From contig NZ_JAUYVM010000017.1 of the NCBI RefSeq assembly GCF_030689305.1, forward strand, positions 62,001 to 126,000: 64,000 nucleotides of DNA, written 5' to 3'. The translations under genes were made by a program, and so were the position numbers. Source of the DNA: Vibrio penaeicida. Lineage in GTDB: Bacteria > Pseudomonadota > Gammaproteobacteria > Enterobacterales > Vibrionaceae. A model generated the notes under the pieces. The model was given only the letters and a program-made list of their open reading frames with translations. It made no database searches and had not been told where the DNA came from. Below, one piece after another: positions 35,672-43,803 of this stretch. Within the stretch, counting starts at the first letter, position 1. Each line of letters begins with the position of its first letter.

Positions 35672-38600
35672 ATGTTACCTAATCTAGAAATCCGGCAGGC
35701 GTTGTCTGCAAAAGGGTACGAATTAGAAAATAAAATTGGCGAAGGCGGTTTTGGCTCTGTCTATAAAGCCAAATATTTGAATACCGAACAAAGCGTTGCG
35801 ATAAAGTTTCTGCAACTAGACACGGGTATCGACGAACAAAAAAGACAACGAGAAATCGCGCGCTTTGATCGCGAGAGCCAGTTTGTTAGCCAATTTAGCC
35901 ACCCCAATATTGTGCGGCTTTTGGATAAGGGAAGCGTCGCGACAAGTTGTATCTATAGTGTGTTTGAATATGTGGAAGGCACACCGCTGAACGAGCACCT
36001 TCATACCTACGGTGCACTTGATGTCGAAAGCACTCGCTCCATCATGCTTCAGGTTTTAGATGCCCTTGTTCATGCACATCAATGTGGCGTTATCCATCGC
36101 GACATCAAGCCTTCAAACATCATGCTGTCTCACAATGGCGCCAAGCTTCATGCCAAATTGCTCGATTTTGGTATCAGTACGCAAGCGTTTGAAAATAGAG
36201 CATCCGGTTACCAAACGCTCACGTTAGACCAAGAAACACTGGGCACACCAACCTATTGTGCGCCGGAACAATTACGGGGAGAAGCCGTTACCTTTAGTTC
36301 GGATCTCTATATGTGGGGTTTGGTCTTCATTGAATGCCTGACGGGCTCGCCAGCCGTAAAAGGGGGAGGCATTGCCGAGACTTACCACCAACACCTAAGC
36401 GATACGCCTATTCCTGTGCCCAAGGAATTGTTGTCTCACCCTCTTGGGAGTTTGTTGCGGCAAGTTTTACAAAAACGAGTCAATGAACGAACCGTAAGCG
36501 CTGAAGAAACTTACAGCCAACTCGATAGTATGATAGTCAGCAATTTGGTCGGTCGAATTCACACCAATCTCATTCAAAGCAGCCCCATTCAAAATAGCGA
36601 GCCAAGTGAAGAGATAACCGTTGCGCTAAGGCAAGATGACTCGACACACTTGCCAGCGGTCCATGTCGATTCTTCGCACAAAAAACAGATAGCGTCACTC
36701 GCATTGCGTATTAGCGCTGTAAGCATAGAGGATAAATCGGAACACGCCGACATCATTGAGGCTGTATTCCAATCGACGCGCAATAAATGCATTGATATTG
36801 CCAAGCGATACGGTGGGTTTCACGTTGGCAACTTAAGCGATTTGTCCCTTTTCTATTTTGGCTACCCTGTTGCCAGCGACAATGACACGCGATTTGCGGC
36901 GCGTACCGCACTGGAGATCATCAGCCTAGCCAATCAGCAAGATTCTTATATTCGGCAGCAATACGGGTATCGATTCCAGTTTCACCTAGCCATTCATAGC
37001 GATCAATATTTGGTTAGAAATAATCAAGTGCCTGATGGACTCTCGAATCATATCGTCACTGACTTGGCGCGATTAGCAGAAGACAGAAGTATTCTCTGTT
37101 CTAGCGATAGCGAAACCTTACTGCAATCTTTTTATCATTTTGAAGAGACGGCCACAGCATCTGAAAACATAGCGTATGTCGCACTGAAATCTGAACGGAT
37201 TCTCGAGGCATTTGGGTTCCTTCGGGGTACGCGCAACCAACGTTCCATGGTTGGTCGATCACTGGAAGTGAGCCAGCTAAACGCACTCACCACAAACCAA
37301 ACAACACCTGCTATTCACCTTCAAGGAGAGGCGGGAATCGGGAAATCAAGGTTAGTTCATGAGTTTCACCAAAATCGACCCCACTTGATTTTTCAGTGCT
37401 TGCCGGAACACCAATCCAATGCTCTGTTTCCCATTTTGGCTTTTCTCAAGCACACATTGTTCAGGCATAACCGAGATAGTGGTGAGCGACTGACCGAGTT
37501 GATTAAGAAAGGGAAAGTAACAGGACAAAAAGACGAAATTGCTACGCTGCTTTTTGCTTGGTTAAGCATAGAGTCTTCTCAAAAAAAGACGCTCTCAAAC
37601 ATCGATCCATCCGTACACAAAGCGCTGCTATTTGAAGGTCTCAACTGTCTTCTGCAACAGTCAAATCCAGAGGCCACCCTTTATGTAGTTGAGGACACGC
37701 ATTGGGCAGATCCAATGACGTTAGAGTTTATCCATTACCTCATCGCACAAAATGCTGGCACAGATAAAACATTGCTCATGACATCGCGTTCTCCACTTCA
37801 AGAATGTCTAGAGGAAGGCGACATCACTTCGATGCAATTAGCACCTCTGCAATCATCGGATACTCACCAATTCATATCTACCCTCTTTGATGGCGCGCTG
37901 GTATCTGAAGAGGTAAACCAAGTTCTTCTCACTCGGACGGATGGCGTTCCGCTTTTTATCGAAGAGCTGGTACAAATGCTAAAGAAACACGAATTAACTC
38001 ACGTCATTGATGGAAAAGTCTCTTTTAAAGACACAGAAAAAACGCACCAAATCCCGCTGACACTGCGAGAGTCGATTCAAAACAAAATTGATGGGCTGAC
38101 CTACGCTAAAGACACACTGCAACTCGCCGCAACACTGGGGCGAGAGTTTGATTATCAGATACTCACAGAGGTGTCTTTATTAAGTCGCCTTCAAGTCCAA
38201 AACGATCTTGAAGCGCTTCTCGAAAATCAAATCATTATTCAACAAAGGAATGTAGAAGGTGATCGATACCTTTTTAAACACGCCTTAATTCAAGAAGTGA
38301 GTTACGACACCATACCAGCACAAACCCGTCCCGATATGCACTTACAAGTTGCACGCGGCATGGCTTCATTATTCGAAAAACCAGACAGATTGGTCAGCCA
38401 CCAAATTGCCCTGCACTTTAATCGAGCCGAAAAACACTTTGAGGCAAGCTGGTGGTACGAAAAAGCGGCTGAGGGCGCCTCCGCCATTTACGCCGTTGAA
38501 GATGCCATCACGTTGTACCAAGCAGCGCTGCCTCTCTGTCTCTCATGCGACGAAACTCAGGAGCAAGCTCAGCTTAAAGTCAGGATATTGGAAGGTTATG

Positions 38601-39688
38601 CATCCAACTTAGTGCTCGATGGGCAGCACACAGAGTCACGTGAGATTTTTGACGATTTATCCGTTATCTATCAGATCAATCGTCACCATTTAGCGCTAGC
38701 CAAAACTCAGCTAGCGCAAGGGAAAACCCACGAAGTCGTCAACGAACACCAGCAAGCATTGGACTACTACCAGAAAGCAAAGATCACACTCCAGCAACTC
38801 GAACATTCTCCAGAACCAACTCAATCGGAATGGTGGCAAACCTGGCTGGATCTGAAAAATGCCGAATTATATGTTCAGTATTGGCTAGGAAACACCGAGA
38901 ACATGCACACTATCCACTCAGAGGTCGAGCCTATCGTGTTGGCGTTGTCGGACCATGAGCAGATATCGGCGCACTACAACAACTTACTTCTCTTTTACCT
39001 ACGCACACAGCGATACGTTCTCGATAACAACCAATTGGAGGTAGCACAAAAAGGATTAGAAGCCGCCAAGCTGAGTGGGCATGAACCCCTTATTGCCAAT
39101 GCTCTATTTAACCGTGGTTTTTGTTTGTGCCACCTTCAAGACATTGAGCCTGCTTTGGTCTATCTGGAAGAGGCATTAAAGTACGCAGAGCGCCTGCACG
39201 ATAAAGTTCTTCAAACTCGGTGTTACACCTATTTAGCCGTTGCTTATCGGTTGATGGGAAATACTCAGAAAACACGCAAGTTCGCTGCCCATTCGCTGAG
39301 CTTATCCGAGAGCGCATCAATGCACGACTACGTCGCCGCGGCTCTCGCAAACCTATCATGGTGCAGCTATAGAGAAGGAGATATTAGCCTTTCCAAGACC
39401 TATATCGGTCAGTGTTTAAATATATGGAACACCCCCTCAACTCAATTCCCGTTCCTTTGGCTTTCTCACCTTCATGCAATGGCTATTTGTCTAGTCGACG
39501 ACAGTGTTGCTAATGAATGCTCACCAGATATATCAATGCTAGCAACCTGCTTGTTAAACCAGCACCAAGCACAATTACCAAGAGACATTGAAAGCTGCCT
39601 CGAAGATCTCGCTCATTCCAGTAGAGATAATCGACGCACATACCTTATGGAGCTGTCCGTTCTGTCTAAATCACATCAATTTATTTAA
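35672..39688 (+). CDS. Ser/Thr protein kinase fused to AAA/STAND-type ATPase and TPR repeats
   Basis: A 1338-residue cytoplasmic protein. The kinase domain (~16-285) is complete: glycine loop GEGGFGSV, catalytic Lys45, H142-R-D144, D165-F-G167 and GTPTYCAPEQ. A region at ~340-510 (ISAVSIEDKSEH, RYGGFHVGNLSDLSLFYFGYP) resembles a degenerate class III cyclase domain without clear metal aspartates. An ATPase module follows with Walker A GEAGIGKS (K558) and a Walker B-like LYVVEDTHWADP near 671. The last ~430 residues are TPR-like helices. This kinase-cyclase-like-ATPase-TPR layout is known from signal-transducing ATPases. It probably phosphorylates the FHA regulator encoded just before it. Confidence 0.85.
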   Translation: MLPNLEIRQALSAKGYELENKIGEGGFGSVYKAKYLNTEQSVAIKFLQLDTGIDEQKRQREIARFDRESQFVSQFSHPNIVRLLDKGSVATSCIYSVFEYVEGTPLNEHLHTYGALDVESTRSIMLQVLDALVHAHQCGVIHRDIKPSNIMLSHNGAKLHAKLLDFGISTQAFENRASGYQTLTLDQETLGTPTYCAPEQLRGEAVTFSSDLYMWGLVFIECLTGSPAVKGGGIAETYHQHLSDTPIPVPKELLSHPLGSLLRQVLQKRVNERTVSAEETYSQLDSMIVSNLVGRIHTNLIQSSPIQNSEPSEEITVALRQDDSTHLPAVHVDSSHKKQIASLALRISAVSIEDKSEHADIIEAVFQSTRNKCIDIAKRYGGFHVGNLSDLSLFYFGYPVASDNDTRFAARTALEIISLANQQDSYIRQQYGYRFQFHLAIHSDQYLVRNNQVPDGLSNHIVTDLARLAEDRSILCSSDSETLLQSFYHFEETATASENIAYVALKSERILEAFGFLRGTRNQRSMVGRSLEVSQLNALTTNQTTPAIHLQGEAGIGKSRLVHEFHQNRPHLIFQCLPEHQSNALFPILAFLKHTLFRHNRDSGERLTELIKKGKVTGQKDEIATLLFAWLSIESSQKKTLSNIDPSVHKALLFEGLNCLLQQSNPEATLYVVEDTHWADPMTLEFIHYLIAQNAGTDKTLLMTSRSPLQECLEEGDITSMQLAPLQSSDTHQFISTLFDGALVSEEVNQVLLTRTDGVPLFIEELVQMLKKHELTHVIDGKVSFKDTEKTHQIPLTLRESIQNKIDGLTYAKDTLQLAATLGREFDYQILTEVSLLSRLQVQNDLEALLENQIIIQQRNVEGDRYLFKHALIQEVSYDTIPAQTRPDMHLQVARGMASLFEKPDRLVSHQIALHFNRAEKHFEASWWYEKAAEGASAIYAVEDAITLYQAALPLCLSCDETQEQAQLKVRILEGYASNLVLDGQHTESREIFDDLSVIYQINRHHLALAKTQLAQGKTHEVVNEHQQALDYYQKAKITLQQLEHSPEPTQSEWWQTWLDLKNAELYVQYWLGNTENMHTIHSEVEPIVLALSDHEQISAHYNNLLLFYLRTQRYVLDNNQLEVAQKGLEAAKLSGHEPLIANALFNRGFCLCHLQDIEPALVYLEEALKYAERLHDKVLQTRCYTYLAVAYRLMGNTQKTRKFAAHSLSLSESASMHDYVAAALANLSWCSYREGDISLSKTYIGQCLNIWNTPSTQFPFLWLSHLHAMAICLVDDSVANECSPDISMLATCLLNQHQAQLPRDIESCLEDLAHSSRDNRRTYLMELSVLSKSHQFI

Positions 39689-39706
39689 GTAGTAAAAGGA
39701 AACACT

Positions 39707-40435
39707 ATGTCAGATACACCAGAAAAAACCGCCATCGAGTCCATGAATGATATTTTCATATTGCGCGCTAATGGAAAAATTGCGCACCTTGAATACGAGG
39801 ATTACGCCAATGAAAGCGTGATCATTGAGTCAATCACTCGAAATGCAGACAAAAGAAAGTACTTCTTTGCAAATAAAGACGGCAGCTTTCCACTCAATTT
39901 AGCTGGTCCTACCGTGACCAAAGTCATTGATTGGAATTTAGAAAATCAACCTAACTCGCACCCACAAAAAAGACCTGGGTACTTTATTGACCTCCGCCGT
40001 ATCACACTGAATCGTCTAGATTTGTTAAACTTAAAGCCCGATAGCAAATTAAAGCGAGACAAGCCGCTAACAAGTGACGCGCGTGACGGTTTACAAGAAG
40101 TACCAGAAAACAGACTGTATCAATTAGGGCAAAACCCTGATGAAGACAACCTTTACATCGCATTTTATAAACACCCTGCCAAGGTGCGCTCACCTAATAA
40201 TGCCTACGGCTATTGCATCAGTTACATTCCAGCAAGTGTCTTAGATGAATATGAAATTTCTGACAACAAAATTGCCAGCTTAGAAGACACTAAGTCGCTC
40301 TTAGAATTTTATTATGGGCAAACTTGTGTCCAGTCTGGCGCAATGAACCCTGACGATTTTGAAAGTAGTCAGCACCTGCAAGGTGGTTCCGCTGCGGCTT
40401 GCTATGTTGCAAACCTTAGAACATTCAAGTCCTGA
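39707..40435 (+). CDS. Unrecognised 242-residue protein next to YcaO
   Basis: I do not recognise the family. The protein is hydrophilic, with no signal peptide or membrane segment. It begins acidic (SDTPEKTAIESMNDIFILR) and has a Tyr/Arg-rich middle (GYFIDLRRITLNRLDLLNL). The C-terminus reads SSQHLQGGSAAACYVANLR: a short Ala/Cys-containing tail after Gly-Gly, which in a biosynthetic setting resembles a leader/core boundary. AAGGAAACACT precedes the ATG. It lies 18 bp after the kinase gene and 15 bp before YcaO, so it belongs to the same operon. It could be the YcaO substrate, a leader-recognition protein or an enzyme; none is proven. Confidence 0.7.
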   Translation: MSDTPEKTAIESMNDIFILRANGKIAHLEYEDYANESVIIESITRNADKRKYFFANKDGSFPLNLAGPTVTKVIDWNLENQPNSHPQKRPGYFIDLRRITLNRLDLLNLKPDSKLKRDKPLTSDARDGLQEVPENRLYQLGQNPDEDNLYIAFYKHPAKVRSPNNAYGYCISYIPASVLDEYEISDNKIASLEDTKSLLEFYYGQTCVQSGAMNPDDFESSQHLQGGSAAACYVANLRTFKS

Positions 40436-40450
40436 TTGAGTGGCTGATTC

Positions 40451-41674
40451 ATGAAAACATATCGGATTGGCACCCACCGTACCGTCAGTCCCGAGCAAAC
40501 ATTGGAGCGGATTCGTCCGCTCTTTTCTGCTATGGGCATTACCCGACTTGCGAATGTCACCGGGCTGGATGACATCGGTATTCCTGTTGTCACCGCTTGT
40601 CGACCCAATGCAAAAGCCGTCGCCGTATCTCAAGGCAAAGGCGTTTCACTAGCAGCCGCAAAAGCGTCTGCAGCGATGGAAGCGATAGAGACTTACCACG
40701 CTGAAAACATAAATCTTCCCGTTCATTTTACCAGCTATAACGAATTGGCTAAGAACAATGAAGTGGTGGACATCCGCACTCTACCCAAAATGGACGTGAG
40801 TTCGTTTAGCCCAGATTCTAGGCGGGTTTGGATTCAAGGTAGACAGATTCAATCAAAGCGAGCTCAATTTGTGCCCTACGATCTGGTGCACTGCGATTTT
40901 ACTCTCCCATTACCGCAAGGAAGTGGCTGTTTTCAGCTCAGTACTAATGGGCTGGCATCTGGAAATACCATTGAAGAAGCCACCTGCCACGCGCTTTGTG
41001 AAGTGATTGAGCGTGATGCCCTCGCCTTATGGTCTCTGTTACCCAAAACGCATCAAGCAAAGAAGAAAGTCGATACCTCGACCATTAATGACCCAACCAT
41101 TCGAGCGCTTTTAGAGCAAGTCGATCAAGCAGGTGTCATGATCGGTGTTTGGGACGTGACGTCCAACATTGGCACACCCACCTTCTTTTGTATGATCATC
41201 AACGAACATGAAAATCAGTATCGTCCCCTTTACGCCATATCAGGCTCAGGAACACACCCTGACAAACACGTCGCCATCATGCGAGCCATAACCGAAGCCA
41301 TTCAATCTCGTTTAACCCTAATTTCAGGGTCACGCGATGACATCAGCTTGAACAAATACGAGTCTCGACAACAACTCGAAAAACAGCGCTATATTCGCGA
41401 CGAAATAATGAGTGCGCCTTCATATATCAACTTTGACACCATTGATAGCTGGGACAACGATACGCTCGAAGAGGATTTGGTTTTACTCTGTGCTCAGTTG
41501 GAGCAACAAGCCCTCCCTAATCCCATTACTGTCGAACTCACCAAACCAGAATTTGAAATCCCAGTGGTTCGCGTTATTGCCCCCGGTCTTGAAGGGCTGC
41601 ACGAGGTACCAGGGTATGTATTTGGTCTGCGGGGGCAACGCGTTATGCAAGAATTCAAAGGGCAAACACCATGA
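40451..41674 (+). CDS. YcaO-domain cyclodehydratase / thioamide synthetase
   Basis: A 407-residue YcaO protein. YcaO enzymes use ATP to phosphorylate a peptide backbone amide, giving azolines or, with a TfuA partner, thioamides. The ATP/Mg-binding motifs are visible: KGVSLAAAKASAAMEAIETYHAE (Glu77, Glu80) and EEATCHALCEVIERDALALW (Glu184, Arg188). The C-terminus ends in FKGQTP and lacks the PxPxP tail typical of azoline-forming YcaO proteins, which supports a thioamidation-type role. It overlaps the tfuA-like gene by 4 bp (ATGA). No adjacent E1-like (ocin-ThiF) partner is encoded. Confidence 0.9.
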   Translation: MKTYRIGTHRTVSPEQTLERIRPLFSAMGITRLANVTGLDDIGIPVVTACRPNAKAVAVSQGKGVSLAAAKASAAMEAIETYHAENINLPVHFTSYNELAKNNEVVDIRTLPKMDVSSFSPDSRRVWIQGRQIQSKRAQFVPYDLVHCDFTLPLPQGSGCFQLSTNGLASGNTIEEATCHALCEVIERDALALWSLLPKTHQAKKKVDTSTINDPTIRALLEQVDQAGVMIGVWDVTSNIGTPTFFCMIINEHENQYRPLYAISGSGTHPDKHVAIMRAITEAIQSRLTLISGSRDDISLNKYESRQQLEKQRYIRDEIMSAPSYINFDTIDSWDNDTLEEDLVLLCAQLEQQALPNPITVELTKPEFEIPVVRVIAPGLEGLHEVPGYVFGLRGQRVMQEFKGQTP

Positions 41675-42765
41675 GCATCATTGTATTTGCAGGACCTTCC
41701 ATCTCTATAGATGACATCAAACATCACCTTCCAGATGCCGATATTAGACCGCCAGCAAAACAAGGGGATATTTATATCGCCGTTCAGGAAGAACCTAAGA
41801 TTATCGCTTTGATCGATGGTTTTTTTGAGCGTGTACCTGCGGTGTGGCACAAAGAAATTTTATATGCGATGTCTCGAGGTATTCACGTTTATGGCAGCTC
41901 AAGTATGGGAGCATTAAGGGCAGCAGAATTGGATTCTTTCGGCATGATAGGTGTCGGTGAAATCTATCAGCAGTTTACTTCCGGTCAGCTAGAAGACGAC
42001 GATGAAGTCGCGCTCATCCACGCACCGGCTCATTTGGGGTATCAACCAATATCCAGAGCCATGGTCGACTTACGACAAGATTTACAACGCGCCCATAAGC
42101 ACGATTTGCTCTCACAAGAGCACGCTCAAGCGATCGAAAAGCAACTGAAATCGCTCTGGTACCCCCATCGAACACCAGAGGCACTTTACCAATTTGCTCA
42201 ACCTCTACTCACTGAAAAACAACTCGAAGCTCTCAAGCACTTTTTAGGAAATAACGTTATTTCGCTGAAACAGCAAGATGCGCTCAGTCTCGTTAAAAAG
42301 CTGGAAGCCATAGACACAACGACACTTCCAGCCAAGCAGGTTGAATACACATTTAATGAAAACGATGCATGGCAAACCCTGATCAACGATGTGGAAAATG
42401 AGCAACAAGCCAAAGCGGCAATTCAGTTTGATGTTCAAGCGCACCTAGAAAAGGAGGTGGAAACAGGCTGTAAACTAAAAGCCGCCGCACTAGCACAAGC
42501 CAAACAATTTGGGCTTAGTAGCCAACCATGGATTCAACCCGCATTTAAAAAAATAGCCACCGAATGGCAATGTATTGATGAGCAAGGAGCACCCAACTTT
42601 GAACAAGTTAGTCGAATTCTTCACTCGTTAGGAACAACGGTAACCCAATTCAACCAATGGGTGGAAAGAGAAGCTCTTTTGCTGGCGTATTGCGAGTATA
42701 TAGGGTTCAGCGACGAAGTATTGGTAGACCATAGCTTCAGGCAATTTAAGCCACTTCAAAACTGA
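41671..42765 (+). CDS. TfuA-like protein
   Basis: A 364-residue protein of the TfuA family. The TfuA core is recognisable at the N-terminus: IVFAGPSISIDDIKHHLP, PPAKQGDIYIAV, IALIDGFFERVPAVWHKEILYAMSRGI and YGSSSMGALRAAEL. TfuA partners YcaO in trifolitoxin biosynthesis and in thioamide formation, where it is thought to deliver sulfur. The C-terminal ~170 residues are helical and of unknown role. It is translationally coupled to YcaO (ATGA overlap) and followed by a terminator. Confidence 0.9.
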   Translation: MSIIVFAGPSISIDDIKHHLPDADIRPPAKQGDIYIAVQEEPKIIALIDGFFERVPAVWHKEILYAMSRGIHVYGSSSMGALRAAELDSFGMIGVGEIYQQFTSGQLEDDDEVALIHAPAHLGYQPISRAMVDLRQDLQRAHKHDLLSQEHAQAIEKQLKSLWYPHRTPEALYQFAQPLLTEKQLEALKHFLGNNVISLKQQDALSLVKKLEAIDTTTLPAKQVEYTFNENDAWQTLINDVENEQQAKAAIQFDVQAHLEKEVETGCKLKAAALAQAKQFGLSSQPWIQPAFKKIATEWQCIDEQGAPNFEQVSRILHSLGTTVTQFNQWVEREALLLAYCEYIGFSDEVLVDHSFRQFKPLQN

Positions 42766-42777
42766 CGCTAATACTAA

Positions 42778-42809
42778 AAAGGTTGATACACCCTAAGTCA
42801 TCAACCTTT
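42778..42809 (+). terminator. Terminator after the YcaO-TfuA genes
   Basis: A perfect 10-bp stem (AAAGGTTGAT / ATCAACCTTT) with a 12-base loop. It starts 12 bp after the tfuA-like stop and separates that operon from the cystatin-like gene, which has its own upstream repeat motif. The T tract is short, so termination may be partial. Confidence 0.65.
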
Positions 42810-42863
42810 CAAGTTATCACCTCTACACCATTGCTATAAGGCAAGCAAATCAGTCATGAGCCT

Positions 42864-42880
42864 GTGTAATACCGTGTAAT
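42864..42880 (+). promoter_or_regulatory. Direct-repeat operator 2, upstream of the cystatin-like gene
   Basis: GTGTAATACCGTGTAAT contains two identical GTGTAAT heptamers starting exactly 10 bp apart. The following bases CGCCATTT are shared with the copy at 43718. A TAGATA about 17 bp downstream could be a -10 element. It lies 73 bp before the cystatin-like start codon. Confidence 0.65.
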
Positions 42881-42952
42881 CGCCATTTACTGCCCAGTAG
42901 ATAAACTGGCTTTGACTACGTCAGTCATGGTGATTATAAAAAGGAGATACAC

Positions 42953-43252
42953 ATGTCATTCGAAGATACTCTTGTAGGTGGCTACGGCCCTCTTATTTTG
43001 GCGCAAGATTTTGATGAGCAAACAATCAATGCTGCCGAAGCTTTGCATTCCATCTTAGGTGTTGAATACACCCCACTTGCGGTACAAGTGCAAGTGGTCG
43101 CGGGGTTAAACTATGCTTTCTTCTGTAAGGCTCAGCCAGTCTACCCAGAAGCAGAGGCATTTTTAGCACGAGCAACTGTCTTTGCATCCCTTCCTGATTC
43201 AGAAGGAAAAATACATTACTCCATTACCCAAATTGAGCGTATTGCACCTTAA
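42953..43252 (+). CDS. Cystatin-like small protein
   Basis: A 99-residue protein resembling type 1 cystatins (stefins), inhibitors of papain-like cysteine proteases. It has an N-terminal Gly region (VGGYGP, residues 8-13), an amphipathic helix (QTINAAEALHSIL), the first inhibitory loop QVVAGLNY (residues 47-54, matching QxVxGxNY) and a second-loop LP (80-81) before a final strand. There is no signal peptide, so it would stay in the cytoplasm. A perfect AAGGAG lies 8 bases before the ATG. Its own promoter motif and strong ribosome site suggest high expression. As a small protein beside YcaO-TfuA it could alternatively be a modification substrate. Confidence 0.72.
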   Translation: MSFEDTLVGGYGPLILAQDFDEQTINAAEALHSILGVEYTPLAVQVQVVAGLNYAFFCKAQPVYPEAEAFLARATVFASLPDSEGKIHYSITQIERIAP

Positions 43253-43259
43253 TTTGAGC

Positions 43260-43283
43260 GCTGGCACTGATAGCAGTGCCAGC
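43260..43283 (+). terminator. Hairpin between the cystatin-like and chagasin-like genes
   Basis: A perfect 10-bp GC-rich stem (GCTGGCACTG / CAGTGCCAGC) with an ATAG loop, followed by TCTATTATCTT. It sits 8 bp after the stop codon. The weak T tract suggests partial termination or mRNA stabilisation, setting a higher dose of the first protein. Confidence 0.6.
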
Positions 43284-43315
43284 TCTATTATCTTAACTGG
43301 ATCTAGGGGAAAGAA

Positions 43316-43648
43316 ATGGTTATTGAGAAAAACGAAACACTGCTCGTTGCCGATGCGGTCAACACAGTCGATTTAGGTCAGTCCGCTAGATTTATTGTCG
43401 AGACCAATCCTTCTACGGGATACTACTGGTCAGTAATACCTGACAATTCTGGTACTTATGAGTTAGTCGAGATACTAAACTTAGAGACTAGGATTGGCTT
43501 GCTGGGCACCCCCGGAAAAGCAATTTATGAATTTAAAACACTTCGCGAAGGCACTGGAGCCATACTCTTTCAACACTGCCCTCCAGGTAGCCAAGAACCA
43601 GAAGAAATTCGTGAAGTAAGGATCAACATAGTCAGCAATCCTCAATAA
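43316..43648 (+). CDS. Chagasin-like (I42) cysteine protease inhibitor
   Basis: A 110-residue protein with the chagasin/I42 pattern: an N-terminal strand with DLGQSARFIVETNPSTGYYW (NPSTG loop at 31-35, Trp38), a central GTPG loop (64-67, where GxGG is usual) and a third loop HCPPG (87-91) in the place of RPWxG. Chagasins block papain-family cysteine proteases with these three loops. Most bacterial members have a signal peptide or lipobox; this one starts MVIEKNETLL and appears cytoplasmic. AGGGGA precedes the ATG. It follows the cystatin-like gene by 63 bp. Confidence 0.8.
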   Translation: MVIEKNETLLVADAVNTVDLGQSARFIVETNPSTGYYWSVIPDNSGTYELVEILNLETRIGLLGTPGKAIYEFKTLREGTGAILFQHCPPGSQEPEEIREVRINIVSNPQ

Positions 43649-43717
43649 CTTTCACCCAGAACTAAGAGTAGGCATATACCTTGTCTGCTCTTTGAGTTCT
43701 TGCTTCAACCAACCTTC

Positions 43718-43734
43718 GTGTAACCCCGTGTAAT
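43718..43734 (+). promoter_or_regulatory. Direct-repeat operator 3, upstream of the Ntn hydrolase gene
   Basis: GTGTAACCCCGTGTAAT has heptamers GTGTAAC and GTGTAAT 10 bp apart and continues CGCCATTTT, as does the copy at 42864. TCTAAA about 20 bp downstream could be the -10 element. It lies 70 bp before the start codon, almost the same distance as operator 2 (73 bp). Confidence 0.65.
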
Positions 43735-43803
43735 CGCCATTTTCTCTTACCTTTTCTAAAGTGAGTAGAGAACTTTTCACTTAGGCAAACACAGGAAACC
43801 GTC

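Noticed and set aside
34595..39688. A type VI secretion regulatory module (Fha/PpkA), because FHA and Ser/Thr kinase genes are adjacent.
   Set aside because: No T6SS structural gene is nearby, the FHA protein ends in a winged helix, and the kinase protein is fused to an ATPase and TPRs, unlike PpkA.
42864..43734. A sigma-54 promoter reading of the repeated GTGTAAT sequences.
   Set aside because: The -24 GG and -12 GC doublets are absent; the conserved feature is the 10-bp direct repeat.
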